Part shown: piece by piece, positions 1 to 10,490 of the stretch
How the letters are laid out: every line of letters begins with the position of its first letter
How positions within the stretch are numbered: position 1 is the stretch's first letter
NCBI GenBank assembly: GCA_001953115.1
Contig: LSSL01002947.1
Location: 1-30,511, forward strand
DNA: 30,511 nucleotides
Reading direction: 5' to 3'
Origin: Smittium mucronatum
Lineage: Eukaryota; Kickxellomycota; Harpellomycetes; Harpellales; Legeriomycetaceae
Position numbers and translations under genes: made by a program
The notes under the pieces: generated by a model
Databases searched by the model: none
What the model was told of the DNA's origin: nothing
Seen by the model: the letters and a program-made list of their open reading frames with translations, nothing else

Positions 1-10
1 TAAGCTCTTT

Positions 11-34
11 TTCAATGAACAATAGTTCATTGAA
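11..34. repeat. Perfect 10-bp hairpin
   Basis: TTCAATGAAC at 11-20 is followed by the loop AATA and then its exact reverse complement GTTCATTGAA at 25-34. No gene is nearby in the window, so it cannot be assigned as a terminator. It may be part of a transposon end cut off by the window edge. Confidence 0.6.
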
Positions 35-3000
35 GCTACTAATATCCTAGTCAGAGCCTACTTCTAACAGGATTGATAAAATTAGGCTCCTACCCAAACG
101 TGGGTTTGATCGACATGGCTTGATTGATTGTAGTTATGCAACCATTTACAAACAAACTTGATAAGAAATGTTAAGAAATTGTGATTGAATGAGAACGAGC
201 CATAAAAATAAATAAAAATCCACACTTCAATTCTTTATAAACAAGAACTCTACGCGGATATTTCTTATTTCTTCACTTTTAGAGGATTTCGATTAAAAAT
301 ATTTTTTACTGCCAGGTGTAAAAATATCTTGATCTCCCCACATTTAAACTCAGAAAACTGATTATATAAATAAACGAAGATAATATATTGGTTCGAAAAT
401 TATTTAGATTAAGAATTTAGTGATTTTTCTCAATTTCAGCGATTTTTCGTAATTTTGTGTTTATTGTCAATTTTAGTGGTTAGATAACGCTAGCGTTATA
501 AAAAAATGCTAAAATTAAAGAATTTGCGATTAAATTAGAAAAAATATCGCAATTGTGGCTTTGGCTAATCAATTTTTTCAAAAAAAGATATCCAATAGAC
601 AAATTTTATGAGATTTAAATATTAATTTATAATTGTTAGGTGTTTTTAAGAATACCAAATATTTGGGTTATCTTTCATAAAGTTTGAGATATCGGTTAAT
701 TCCGTATATTTAACTTTTGAAGACCGATAATTGGTTGAAATTCACTTATATTAATAGTGATAGCAATATTTAGAACTGACGAAAAATTCATAATCAAAAT
801 TGAAGCAAGTTTAAACAAGAATTTTTTCAAAAAATTAGAAATTTACCCAAATCGATACTGCCTGATCATTAATCGATTTAATGAAGAAAATATCAAAAAT
901 ATGTAACCCCTAGATGATTAAAAAAATTAAGAACTGGTTTTTTATTAATTTTTAATAATCAAAAAAAATATAAAAAAATTATTTGAGTTAGAATATATAT
1001 TTTTCTGGAAAACTCGATTAATAGAGGTCCATATTTGATTTATACAATGTGTCTTTAATTTATCAGATATTTTTTTGATATCATTAATGGAAAAATCCCA
1101 ACCAAAAAAAGTGTTTCCGGGATTGTTAGGTTTTTCAAAACAAAAAATTATTGACCGAAAAAATAAAATAAAAAATAAAAAAAAGATCTATTATTCACAA
1201 ATGGAAAAAAACATAACAAAAACAAACTTTTTTTACTTTAAATCTCGTAAAAATCACAAAAATGTCCTTTCGCAAGCGTTTTCTGTCACCGAAATGTGCT
1301 CAATTTTTTGATTGATACTTTATGTCATTTTTTTTTATCACCCACAGCTATTGGGTTTATGTTGAATAAAATATTTACTACTATAAATTATAAAAAAAAT
1401 TGCATTCTTTAATTTTAAAATGTATATTTTTATTATTAAAGTTGATATTTTTTTTAATTATCAAATAAATAAAAAAATTACGTTTTTAATTTCAAAAAAT
1501 ATATGTTTAAAATGATAAAATGTGACAAAAAAACTTCATACCTGAAATTAACAATTTCATATCAAGAAAATTCAATTTTAAAATCTATTGGGCTTAGTAA
1601 TATTAATTTCATAACAAAAAGAAACTTTTTAGAAATTTTGAAGACCGAAAGAGTTACGATTTAAACTATTATATAAAAGATTTAGATTTCATTTATTTAG
1701 AGAGATAAAAAAACATAGATAATCTTAACTCATATCAAAAAAATTGTGCGATTTATAAAAAAATTTAAATAAAGCCATATAAAATGAAATTTTTTAAAAA
1801 AATAAAAGGGGTTTTATATTAGCTATAATTATATATATTCCTACACCAGAAAAATAATAGAAAAATTAGAAGAAAATCAAACGCCACTTTAAGAGAGTTT
1901 AAATAATTTTTCTATAGAAGTGGAAAAAGGAAAATTAGTTATGTGCATATGCTTTTTTATTAGACACCAATCCTAGCTTTCTATTGTGGTTTTGGAATCG
2001 GGATTAGTTATGGAACATTACAAAGGTTTTAAAAAATTTCACATCAATATTTCTTATATTTTTTTTTATTTTAGGTATTCGGTTGAGATGGTAGAAGATA
2101 TTTTATCCCTTTAGGCCCTTTATCTATTTGGTACTTGGAATAATAAAATATGAAAATGCTTAAAAAGTGTTATGGGATTTTTAGAAAAATAAAAAGTCGA
2201 CTATTTAATGGTGATTATCAGTTTAGGTATTAAAATTAAAACTTGATTTAGCAACAAAAATATTTTTGTACCTAGATAATTTTGATTGGAGAAATAAATG
2301 AAAAAATGGGATTTTCTGAAGAAAATATATAAAAAAATTTTTCTGGAAGGCACCAAAAACCTTTTAAAAAAAATGATGATATAATTTTTATCCATAATTA
2401 ATTCAAAATAAATCCGTTTGAACACTTCCGGAACTTTTTTTCGGTAAATTGAAATTTATTGCTAAAATTGAAACAAGTTTTGAATGCATTAAATAATAGC
2501 CGATTTTCGAAAATTGAAAATTTGTATAAATTTTACAAAAAATTGTCCCGGAAATAAAATTAATACCTCCAAATTTTGATTTAACTATTAAGATAAACGT
2601 TTATAGATATGGAAAAAAAATTGAGCCAAATCAGTTGATTAATTTATAAGAATAATATGATAAAACCTCAATTTGAAGCACTCCAAGTCTTCGAAGATAA
2701 AATACCAAAAAAAAATTATTTTCTTGAAGTTGTATAAAAAATTATTCTGGTTTAAAAAAAGTTTGAAACAATAAATATTGTGGATAATTATTAAAAAAAA
2801 CCAAACACCATCAAAAATTATTTTAAATTAGGTTTTTTTTGATTTTCAGCTTTGATGACATGATGCACATCCTTAATAATGTATTTATAAAGTATCCCGC
2901 CCATTTAGATCACTTTTATAAAATTGGATTTTCGTCACGCTTATGAATATCTAAAAGAGAAAACCCATAATTGGTGCCATCTAAAGTTATTTGGGGCCAC

Positions 3001-4167
3001 ATAAAAAAAATTTAGTCAAAAATTGACTAAATGATTAATTTTTCTTTATGGAGTAGCTATTTTGGACCATTTACTTAAAAATTACTATAAAAAATAGATT
3101 TATAATACTTACCTACCTCCTAACCAAAAAGCGTTATGATCCCAAAAAATAATAATAATATATTTCAATATTTTTTTACATATACAAAATATTTAAAGTT
3201 TCATTATGTTTTACTAGAAATGCGATTTTTTATGCACTTAAACTGCATGTCCCGTTATATTTTAATTATTCATATTACAAAATAAAATTAGGAGCTGTAA
3301 TTAACTTATAATAAATTTGAAACTTAAATTTATGGAATCTTTGAAGTTTAATAGTAAAAGAAACCCTCAATATATGCGAATTTTGATTTTTTGCAACATT
3401 GAAAATTTCGTTCCACCTTTTTTACTTGAATTCGTATTTTTTGCGAATTGTGATTAACTAATGTAATTACATGTAAATTCTAAATAGATTTAATTTATCC
3501 AATTGACATATTAGTATTTTATAAATATGCTAAATAAATATTTAAGGGTCTATAATTTGAAGCGTTGTTTTTTAAAGTTTAAATTTAGAATATAAAATGC
3601 GAATTTTTTCGCTTATAAATATTGAATACAAGCTTAGATTATATACTACTTAAATGCGATTAATGGAAGATTGAATAATCTTTTTGAGCTTATAAATCTT
3701 TTAAATGTTATTTTTTAGATTATTAAAGTCCGAAGACATGGGAAAGCTGTTTATTTGATGTATAAAGCATATTAGTAAAGCTGAAAAAGTAGAAAATAAA
3801 AACCACCCCATTAGAAATCTTTATAGTGTTATTAAATAATATAACTTAATGTCTCTGATTAAAATGGAAAATACTTAAGAACTTATATTATATAGTTAGC
3901 CTTATGAGCCTAGATTATAAAAATTTATAGGTGAATTTCCACCCATTTGGCCTTAGTCTAGTTTTTAGCCTCTCTAAATATTTATATTAAAATTTAAATG
4001 CATAAAAAAGCCCTAAAATTTTTGAATAGCTCAGTTTTTGTCGGTTTTATATTATATTTAGTCTTTTATGACCAAAAAACCCGATATGAAATTTTTTCGA
4101 AAAATAAAAAACTAATTTAATACCCTTTTTTAAATTTTTGCTATATTAGAAGCAAATTTTTTTTTAC

Positions 4168-4262
4168 ATTTCGCGAATAATCTTGAATTATGCGATGGGT
4201 TTCGAACGGTTTTTATAAAATTGTAGTTAAATTAGCTAAAAAAGACTCACTATTCGCGAAAT
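4168..4262. repeat. 12-bp inverted repeat, 71-base spacer
   Basis: ATTTCGCGAATA (4168-4179) and its exact reverse complement TATTCGCGAAAT (4251-4262) enclose 71 bases. Each arm contains the palindrome TTCGCGAA. CG-containing words are rare in this A+T-rich stretch, which makes the pair stand out. The function is unknown; a small MITE-like relic or a protein-binding pair are both possible. Confidence 0.45.
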
Positions 4263-4930
4263 TAATTCCACCAAAAAATCATTAAATCAGTTTTCACCAA
4301 TTTGGCTATAAAAAATGCTCAAAAACGTTTTTTATGCAATTTTTACATTATGCGAATTTTTTCAAAAAGAATATTCCCATAAATCGAGAGTTACCTTTAT
4401 ATAAATCATCCATAACAAATTTTTTTTTGTGATCGAGTTCAGTATATTAATATTAGTTATTTTTTTTAGTGAAAAAATTATTTTTATAAAGTCGAGCTAG
4501 AAAATTTTAAAAAATAAACTCTGAGGAAAAAAAACACAATATGAAGTCTCTTTAATCCTAAATAAAATAAAGGCTGATAATTTTAAAACTTTTGGGGTTT
4601 AGATATATTTGGTTAAAAGCATAAAAAAAGATAAATAAAAAGGATATTTTTTTGAGGTCGCTAGAAATCATGGAAAAAATTATCTTCAGAATAGTGGAGG
4701 CCCTTATTAAGGATTTTTGAAAAAATCATAAATATCATGGTCAAAATGAAATTAGAAAGTTGGCTTTTAAAAAAATTATTATGGAAAAAAAAACAAAATA
4801 AGTTCTTTTTTTTTTGTCATTGAGATTTTCGCATTAAAAATAAAAAAATTTAAGAAATATAGAAAATATTTTCATCGCACAATTAATAAATCTAGCAATT
4901 TTCGATAATTCTTATGAGAATTTGAGTTGA

Positions 4931-4981
4931 TTATACATCAAATAGGAGATACATTAAGTTTTACCATATCATTGGGTAAAA
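4931..4981 (+). repeat. Left inverted terminal repeat of the DIRS element
   Basis: It begins TTATACATCAAATAGGAG. The stretch 4941-4981 matches the reverse complement of 8988-9028 at about 33 of 41 positions without gaps, ending in the shared ATTGGGTAAAA. The outer 14 bases (4931-4944) are the exact reverse complement of 8825-8838 in the internal complementary region. Confidence 0.85.
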
Positions 4982-5177
4982 ATATCCCTTAATCTAAACC
5001 AATAAAATAAATTGAAATATTTAACTAATGAAATTTTATTAATAACACTTTGAAGTACAGTTTAGGGTTATCCTTACCATCTTTTCTTTCGCAAAGGTAC
5101 TCTATCAGAATAAAGGTTCTCGTTTTTAATTAAAAAAATCATAAAAAAGTCATACTCTTTTCCACTAACAATATTGA
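4982..5177 (+). other. 5' untranslated segment of the DIRS element
   Basis: This is A+T-rich sequence between the left terminal repeat and the first recognisable gag codon. It presumably held the element's promoter and leader; I see no specific motif. Confidence 0.4.
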
Positions 5178-5942
5178 ATGAGATACTCAAGCTCAAGCTG
5201 GATTATTGAGAAGAAAATTAAGGCACTGGCTCAAATATTTAATCAAATGATGAGAGAAAAGAAGCTTTCGGCAGATTTAGAAGACCCTTACGTTACTACA
5301 AGTATCCCTTTTACCGACCTCGCAGTCTATCCAGAACTAAATAATAACTCCAATCAATTGCAAAACGCTTTTTAGGTCTCCATTGGCCGAATAATAACGC
5401 AATATTGCAATAAACTCTTGCACCAGGACAAGCTCTATGAACTAGACCCTACCTATATTGAACGATACAACTTTGATAACAGTAAATAAAACAGATTGTG
5501 CTCTTTATGAACGCAGTTTGCCTTGTCCAAAGCAATAATACCCATCGATTACTATATCTGTCATAGAATTCAGGAGACTCCAGGAAAAAATATTTCTAAA
5601 GAAAATGATTTGTTTTTTTCCAGCATTATGAGAGAGATCCTAGCTGAAATAGCGACAACAGTAACACATGCGAAGTTAGATAGCCTTCATGTAAGACTAG
5701 ATTTTCAGTGAAAATCTAATCAGCTCATCAAATCAGATACAAGACCGCTTATGGTTCAAGAATATTTTAAAGCCCTCATGGCAAATATCCCGGTGATTAA
5801 ACTACAGATAAATCAGTCTTTTCGCAAGCGCCAGCAGGTTACGATCCCAAAAGATTCATACAGCAGCAAAAATGCTACGGCTAATAGTAAAAATAATGCA
5901 TCCACTCATAGACCAGCTATTCAAATAAGAAATTATAAATAA
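5178..5942 (+). pseudogene. DIRS gag-like ORF1 relic
   Basis: One frame can be followed from the ATG at 5178 to the stop at 5940, broken by in-frame stops near 5373, in the 5480-5520 stretch, and at 5709. Readable blocks include a helical N-terminal part, an acidic LEDPYVTTSIPFTDL segment, a middle block with IPIDYYICHRIQETPG, IATTVTHAKLDSLHV, and a C-terminal stretch rich in Ser, Asn, Arg and Gln. A basic Arg-rich tail appears to continue past 5942 in another frame. The overall pattern matches, from memory, the ORF upstream of RT in DIRS-like elements of Harpellales fungi. In such elements this protein is thought to package the RNA. It is plainly non-functional here. Confidence 0.65.
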
Positions 5943-6012
5943 TGTTAAATATTCGCGGAAGGAGTCGTGACCGCCGAAGGGGGTTTCAGAAGAGAAGAAA
6001 CAGGAAAATCAA

Positions 6013-7862
6013 GTGGAATATCACCTAGATATGTTGAAGACTGTTTTTTCTAAGTTAACTGACAGAATATGGGCTCTAATAATAGTGTCTAAGGGGTTCA
6101 GAATCCCTTTCAAGAGCCGAAGCTATCAGAAATCGGGAATTCATAGTTACAAAAGGAAGCTGGGTTGGAAGGAAAAAAATACAGCTTCAAACGAATTCGC
6201 TTCCTTGCTATTGAAACGATTCATCGAAGAGATACAACCAAGATTAATGGATTCTACGGTCAGCTTTTCACAATCACGAAGAATACCGGGGGCCTCAGGC
6301 CAATATCAGACCTCCAAAAGCTCAATCTTCATGTATAAGAGAAGAACTTCAAGATGGTGACTCTTTCATCAATCTGAAGAATGATCCATCGAATGGATTA
6401 CCTGACGCCTTTAGACCTCCAAGGTACATTCAAACATATCCTGATGTACAAGCAGTGCTGAAATATTTCTGACTTTATGTAACAGCCGATGATTCCAGTT
6501 TCATGTTCTTCCTTTTGGACTATCGCTGAGTCCATTGTTCTTCACAAAAATTCTTCAACCTGTATTGGAATGAGCCTGACCAAACATAATGCGAGTCTCG
6601 GCTTGCTTAGACGATCGTCTAATCATGGGAGCCTCCAAGGAGGAGTGTTTAGTTATCAAATTCAAGTATTTCTCCAAGCTCTGGGAGTTTGGGCTCAAGG
6701 TCAAATTTCACATCCCAATTTATTACACACCTAAGGATGGTGATAAAAACCGGAGATATGACAAACAGGTTACCACCACCAAGGTCAAGGATTTCTGAAG
6801 AGATTCCAGAAAGTTACTGAGAGCTAGTCAAACGACATTGAGATGTCTGCCGAGCTTCATTGGGAAATTAAAATCTATTTTTATATCCCTAATAACAGGA
6901 AATCTTATGCTTCACCAGCTCATGGAGCTCAATAATCGTTATCTGTAGATTTCTAAATCATGGAAATCGACAGATATTCTGACGAAACCAGACATCCAGA
7001 GCCTATTTTTCTGGAAGAATCAACTGAGATAGTGGAACGGGCTTTCTTTCTTTCCCAAAACTTCGGAAATAAAAAATTTTGCAGACTTAAGCGACTCGTT
7101 CTGGGGCATAGTAACGGTATCTCAGACATATTCGGGATTGTGAGCATAATCGGAGGCGAAGATTGAGATTAGCTCCAAGGAACTTCTTACAGTTCTATAC
7201 GCACTCAAACTCTGGAGCGTTATGTGTGGATCGGTGTTAGTCTACTAAGAAAAAAAAACCACACTCTCGTGTGTGAAGTAATCCGGGGGAACGACATCCA
7301 CCAAAATACTGGGAATATAGGAGATATTTGATCGCACTATCTGAAGACCAATAAATGACCACTAGTGACAATTTTTCCGTCAGTGCTGAGCCCAGTAGAC
7401 GCACCAAGCAGATTAACTGCTAAAACAGAATGGTCCCTGTCTCAAAAAACCTTCTACACACTGAAATCAATCTAGGGTTCACAAAATATGGATCTGTTTG
7501 CATCAAAACAGAACAGTGAGGTGGAAAGGTACTTCAGCTGTTTCCAAGATGACAAGTCTTTAGGACAGAATGTGCTGGAATTCAAATTCAAGAGTTCAAA
7601 TTCAATACGGATGCCCACCTTGGAACCTGATATCTCAGATAGTACAAAAGGCATGACAAGATCGAATAACTATGTCCCTAGTGGCTCCAAAGTAGAAATA
7701 ATAATTATGGCTCCCAGATCTGATCATTCTCTTAGTGGCCCAGCCTCTTCTGCAAGAAACCGCAGCAATTCTTGATCCAAAAAGCGAAAAATTCCGACTC
7801 TCAAACAACGAGCACTGAAAATTGATCTCTTGGAGGATCAGTGGAGTTTTCTCTAAGATCAA
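6013..7862 (+). pseudogene. DIRS reverse transcriptase / RNase H / methyltransferase-like relic
   Basis: RT landmarks appear in order but in different frames. KNTGGLRPISDLQKLN (6279-6326) matches RT motif 2. LPFGLSLSP (6508-6534) and CLDD (6604-6615) share a frame that has two stops between them. The second corresponds to the YLDD active site, with the Tyr replaced by Cys. RNase H traces follow: ISSKELLTVLYALKL near 7168-7212 and a TTLSCVK-like block near 7260. Next come DLFASKQNSEVERYFS (7491-7538) and, in a shifted frame near 7610-7630, CPPWNLI, the block I associate with the Dam-like methyltransferase domain of DIRS elements. The enzyme would copy the element RNA into DNA. Several frameshifts and stops make it dead. 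Confidence 0.8.
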
Positions 7863-8800
7863 GGTCTCAGAAATTACTCCATTGACTGTATCCTTTCCAA
7901 TAAAAGAGGTATCAAACGTCGATCCAGATACAATCTATCAAACAGCACTTTTTAGACTGGTGAATACTAAATATATCAATTGAAAAATATTTGCATCCCA
8001 AATAATAAATTATATAGCAGAGCTATTTGGTAGGAAAAACTAAATTCGAGTACGATAAGAGCATAAAAATACGCAATACTCAATCTGAATCACAACTCAG
8101 AGGAAATACCAAAAAATCCTATTTTCTCAGAATTTCTGAAAATTTTGACGAATCCTCAATTCGTTCTTTCGTGAGATCGGAGATTGGCATAACTCCAGTT
8201 CTACGAAAATTTAGAGAATGGTTACCGAGTGAATAACTGTCAGTTAAGAGCCTCATCTCTAAATTATGTTGGATTTTAGCAATAGCAGGATTCCTAAGAT
8301 CCAGCGACATTAATGTTATAGAAGATGACAGGGGCCGAATTGAAAACTGGATACTTTACTTGGTAATAATAGCACCTAAGAAATAGCAAGGTAAACGCTC
8401 AGTAGAGAATTCATGTAAGATAAAAGCACACTCTGACCCTATAATATGACAAATACGGGCTTATAAAGAAAAAATTGCACGCAATATTTGCCCTACTCCG
8501 CACGAAAACAATAAAAATTGGATCGTAAAAAGAATCATCAGATTCATTAGCGACAGAAAAAATCCTCTTTCGGTGGAAGTTATTAGTAGATATATCAATA
8601 AAATTTCGGTTCTAATTAATAAAGACCCGGGCGCACCCATACCAAAATTTAGAGAGAACGGGGCTACACTGGAAGCAAAATCCGGTGTATCCACAGAAGA
8701 GATAGTTTATCACGCCTTTTGCTCAAAATATTCGATATTTGATACATACTATCGACTAACAAGAAATTTTACGAACAGCTTGACAGATTCGTTTTTATAA
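7863..8800 (+). pseudogene. DIRS tyrosine recombinase (YR) relic
   Basis: From about 8027 to the TAA at 8798-8800 one frame carries the whole C-terminal catalytic region, interrupted by only three stops (8234, about 8384 and about 8447). Landmarks: AIAGFLRSSDI with the first catalytic Arg (codon 8297-8299); PLSVEVISRYINKI; RENGATLEAKSGVSTEEIV, whose Arg (8651-8653) fits the HxxR box although no His is seen in the expected place; and SIFDTYYRLTR with the candidate nucleophile Tyr (8747-8752). In intact elements this enzyme integrates the circular DNA intermediate without target duplication. The stretch 7863-8026 probably encoded its N-terminal part but is hard to read. A YR rather than a DDE integrase separates DIRS from Ty3 and Ty1 elements. 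Confidence 0.82.
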
Positions 8801-8824
8801 TTTAGATTAATTTAATATGTATCC

Positions 8825-8854
8825 TATTTGATGTATAATAGGAGAAATATTAAG
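8825..8854 (+). repeat. Internal complementary region of the DIRS element
   Basis: Bases 8825-8838 (TATTTGATGTATAA) are the exact reverse complement of the element's outer left end, 4931-4944. Bases 8835-8854 match the reverse complement of the outer right end (9011-9030) at 18 of 20 positions. The halves overlap by four bases, ATAA, the complement of the TTAT found at both tips. In DIRS elements this block templates the joining of the two ends into a circle. Confidence 0.85.
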
Positions 8855-8987
8855 TCCCACCCATCATTCCATTTACCTTTGCTGAAAGATGATAGGAATG
8901 TAGCTAAACTTTACTTCACAGTCTTAATCATAAATTTTCTTTAGTTCAGTATTTCATTTTGTTTTTTTGTTTTAGATTTCGGTTTAG

Positions 8988-9030
8988 TTTTACCCAATAA
9001 GATGATAATGCTTAATATGCCTCCTATTAT
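8988..9030 (+). repeat. Right inverted terminal repeat of the DIRS element
   Basis: It starts TTTTACCCAAT and ends CTCCTATTAT. It is the inverted partner of 4941-4981 at about 33 of 41 positions. The last 20 bases are mirrored in the internal complementary region at 8835-8854. The A+T-rich 8855-8987 between them is the element's 3' untranslated part. Confidence 0.85.
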
Positions 9031-9169
9031 CATATCTCATTAATTAATCATCGCCCTAAATGGCTTGATTGATTCTAACATGTTTTTTTTTCTCGGAATG
9101 TATATTTAATCAATATAAAAATAGTATTAAACATATTTAAAAAAAGTTTGAAAAAATTTCGAAAAATAT

Positions 9170-9790
9170 CTCATCCTACACCCCTCAGCCGCTCTAGCGG
9201 CTGCATACCCGCTGGGCATTGTTTCAAGGGAGCTGGTGATCTACTAATACTTTCCAGTATTGATAGACGGGCAACACGAATGCCATCCAAAATTTTCGCT
9301 GTTCCCGGTTCAATTATTTGGCTGGCGTCGAAAGCGTGGAGCTGAAAAAAAGATTTTTTAGGCACCCCCCCCCCAAGGATTTTTATCCAACCTGCTCCAA
9401 TTGAGCTGGATCGTGAGAAAAAACACCAAAACTTTCACTAAAATCATTATTTTGAGCCAAAAAATTGCCAAATTGTATTTGTGCGGGCGCTATCCCATTT
9501 TTTGCACACTAAAAATAAGCGCTCGATTGCCTCTGGCGTGTTTTTTTTTTTTTTTGCAAAAAGGGCAAAAAAATTTAAATTTTCTGTCGATGATTTTTGC
9601 ATTGGCCAGGTGTTGAACCGTCCAAAACTGACCAATTCGAATTTTCCCGATTTTCTGGAAGCCCATTCGCTGATCTGGGTGTAGGGCTTGAAGTTTGATC
9701 CAACTTCCAGAATTTTTTATTCCTCGATTTAGAGCCCATTCGTGAATTATGGATCGGTTATTTAAATTTTTTCGATCGGCCAATGATTTT
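9170..9790. other. G+C-richer island, probably a repeat fragment
   Basis: This stretch is visibly richer in G+C than its surroundings. It contains an 8-bp perfect hairpin (CAGCCGCT at 9186-9193, AGCGGCTG at 9196-9203, loop CT), a run of ten C (9365-9374) and a run of fifteen T (9541-9555). Open frames of 60-97 codons exist on both strands, but they are broken, overlap one another and match no family I recognise. The abrupt composition change suggests a separate transposon fragment or other acquired sequence just downstream of the DIRS element. I cannot say which kind. Confidence 0.4.
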
Positions 9791-10490
9791 TCAGTTTGAA
9801 AAATTAAAGGAATGTTTTACAAACAAAATTATATTACCAGCAGAATTTTAATAAATCTTAGCTTAAAGCCAAGTGACATAAAAATTGTCCATAAAATAAT
9901 GTCATAATTCAATATTTAGTGAAGAAAAAGCCAAGATATAAAATCACTCAAAATAACCCGCATTTAGTGGCCTAGCCCAATTATTGTTTAATATTAGAAA
10001 ATCTTTAGATGTAATGATGTATATCATCTGAATAATATTATTCTAGATTCCATTTTAAAATCTAAACGATTTAAACTATTTACGTGGATTTTGATATGAG
10101 CGATGCATTAATTTCTTTAGAAAATTTAGAAAAATCCCAACTATACAACTATCAAAGTTGTTTTAATTAACTTAAACTATATGATATTTAAAAAAATTAA
10201 TTATAGAGGTATTAAAAAAAATTAATGCTTAAGTTAAACATAAAAGATTTTGCATTTGTTTTAGACAGATATTGAATATAAAATAGATATGTTTCATAGA
10301 TAATATAACAGAAAAAAAAAATCTAAGATGATATTATATCAAGTATGCTCTATGGGAGTCGTTATTCTTAAATATGGTTTGAATTCTAGACTTCCTCTCT
10401 TTGAATCTAAACGTAGTATGTAAAAGAAATTGATTTAGAAGTTAACAAAAAAAATCAGGTTTAGCTTTTTTCTAATAAAAAAAATGAAAC
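9791..10490. other. A+T-rich spacer at the 3' end of the RalGAP-beta-like gene
   Basis: Nothing coding is visible. It must contain the 3' untranslated region and polyadenylation site of the minus-strand gene that ends at 10491. No specific signal can be singled out in such A+T-rich sequence. Confidence 0.5.

Larger units (their letters stand above)
1..4930. other. A+T-rich gene-free region
   Basis: No coding region, tRNA or rRNA can be supported here. The open frames are short, dominated by Lys, Asn, Phe and Ile, and resemble chance frames in A+T-rich DNA; one at 1075-1311 is typical. Three local structures are described in the findings: a 10-bp perfect hairpin at 11-34, a cluster of the word TGCGA between 3221 and 4355, and a 12-bp inverted repeat at 4168-4179 and 4251-4262. 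The region may contain transposon relics too old to recognise by eye. Confidence 0.6.
4931..9030 (+). mobile_element. Decayed DIRS-type tyrosine-recombinase retrotransposon
   Basis: The order is gag-like, reverse transcriptase, RNase H, methyltransferase-like segment, then tyrosine recombinase, which is the DIRS order. The ends support this. The left (4941-4981) and right (8988-9028) ends form an inverted repeat of 41 bases with about 33 matches. A short block at 8825-8854 joins the reverse complements of both outer ends, as the internal complementary region of DIRS elements does. TTAT is shared by both tips (4931-4934 and 9027-9030) and by the block's centre, so I place the borders there. 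There is no sign of LTRs or an integrase. All reading frames carry stops or shifts, so the copy is inactive. At 4.1 kb the length is typical of the group. Confidence 0.88.

Noticed and set aside
1075..1311. 78-codon open frame on the plus strand
   Set aside because: Composition is dominated by Lys, Asn, Phe and Ile as in chance frames of A+T-rich DNA; no domain and no family resemblance.
2201..2425. 74-codon minus-strand open frame rich in Ile, Phe and Leu
   Set aside because: Hydrophobic only because poly-A/T is read as Phe, Ile and Lys; no recognisable membrane-protein pattern or start context.
3752..3765. Second copy of the DIRS internal-region word TATTTGATGTATAA, followed by AGCATATTAG
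   Set aside because: Tempting as a relic of another DIRS copy, but no coding remnant or second terminal repeat lies around it, and A+T-rich 14-mers recur by chance here.
4931..9030. Ty3/Gypsy or LINE identity for the retroelement
   Set aside because: No LTRs, protease, integrase or poly-A tail; the tyrosine recombinase and the inverted terminal plus internal complementary repeats point to DIRS.
9171..9783. Small protein genes on both strands of the G+C-richer island
   Set aside because: Frames overlap on opposite strands, run through homopolymers and match no family; better seen as non-coding repeat sequence.
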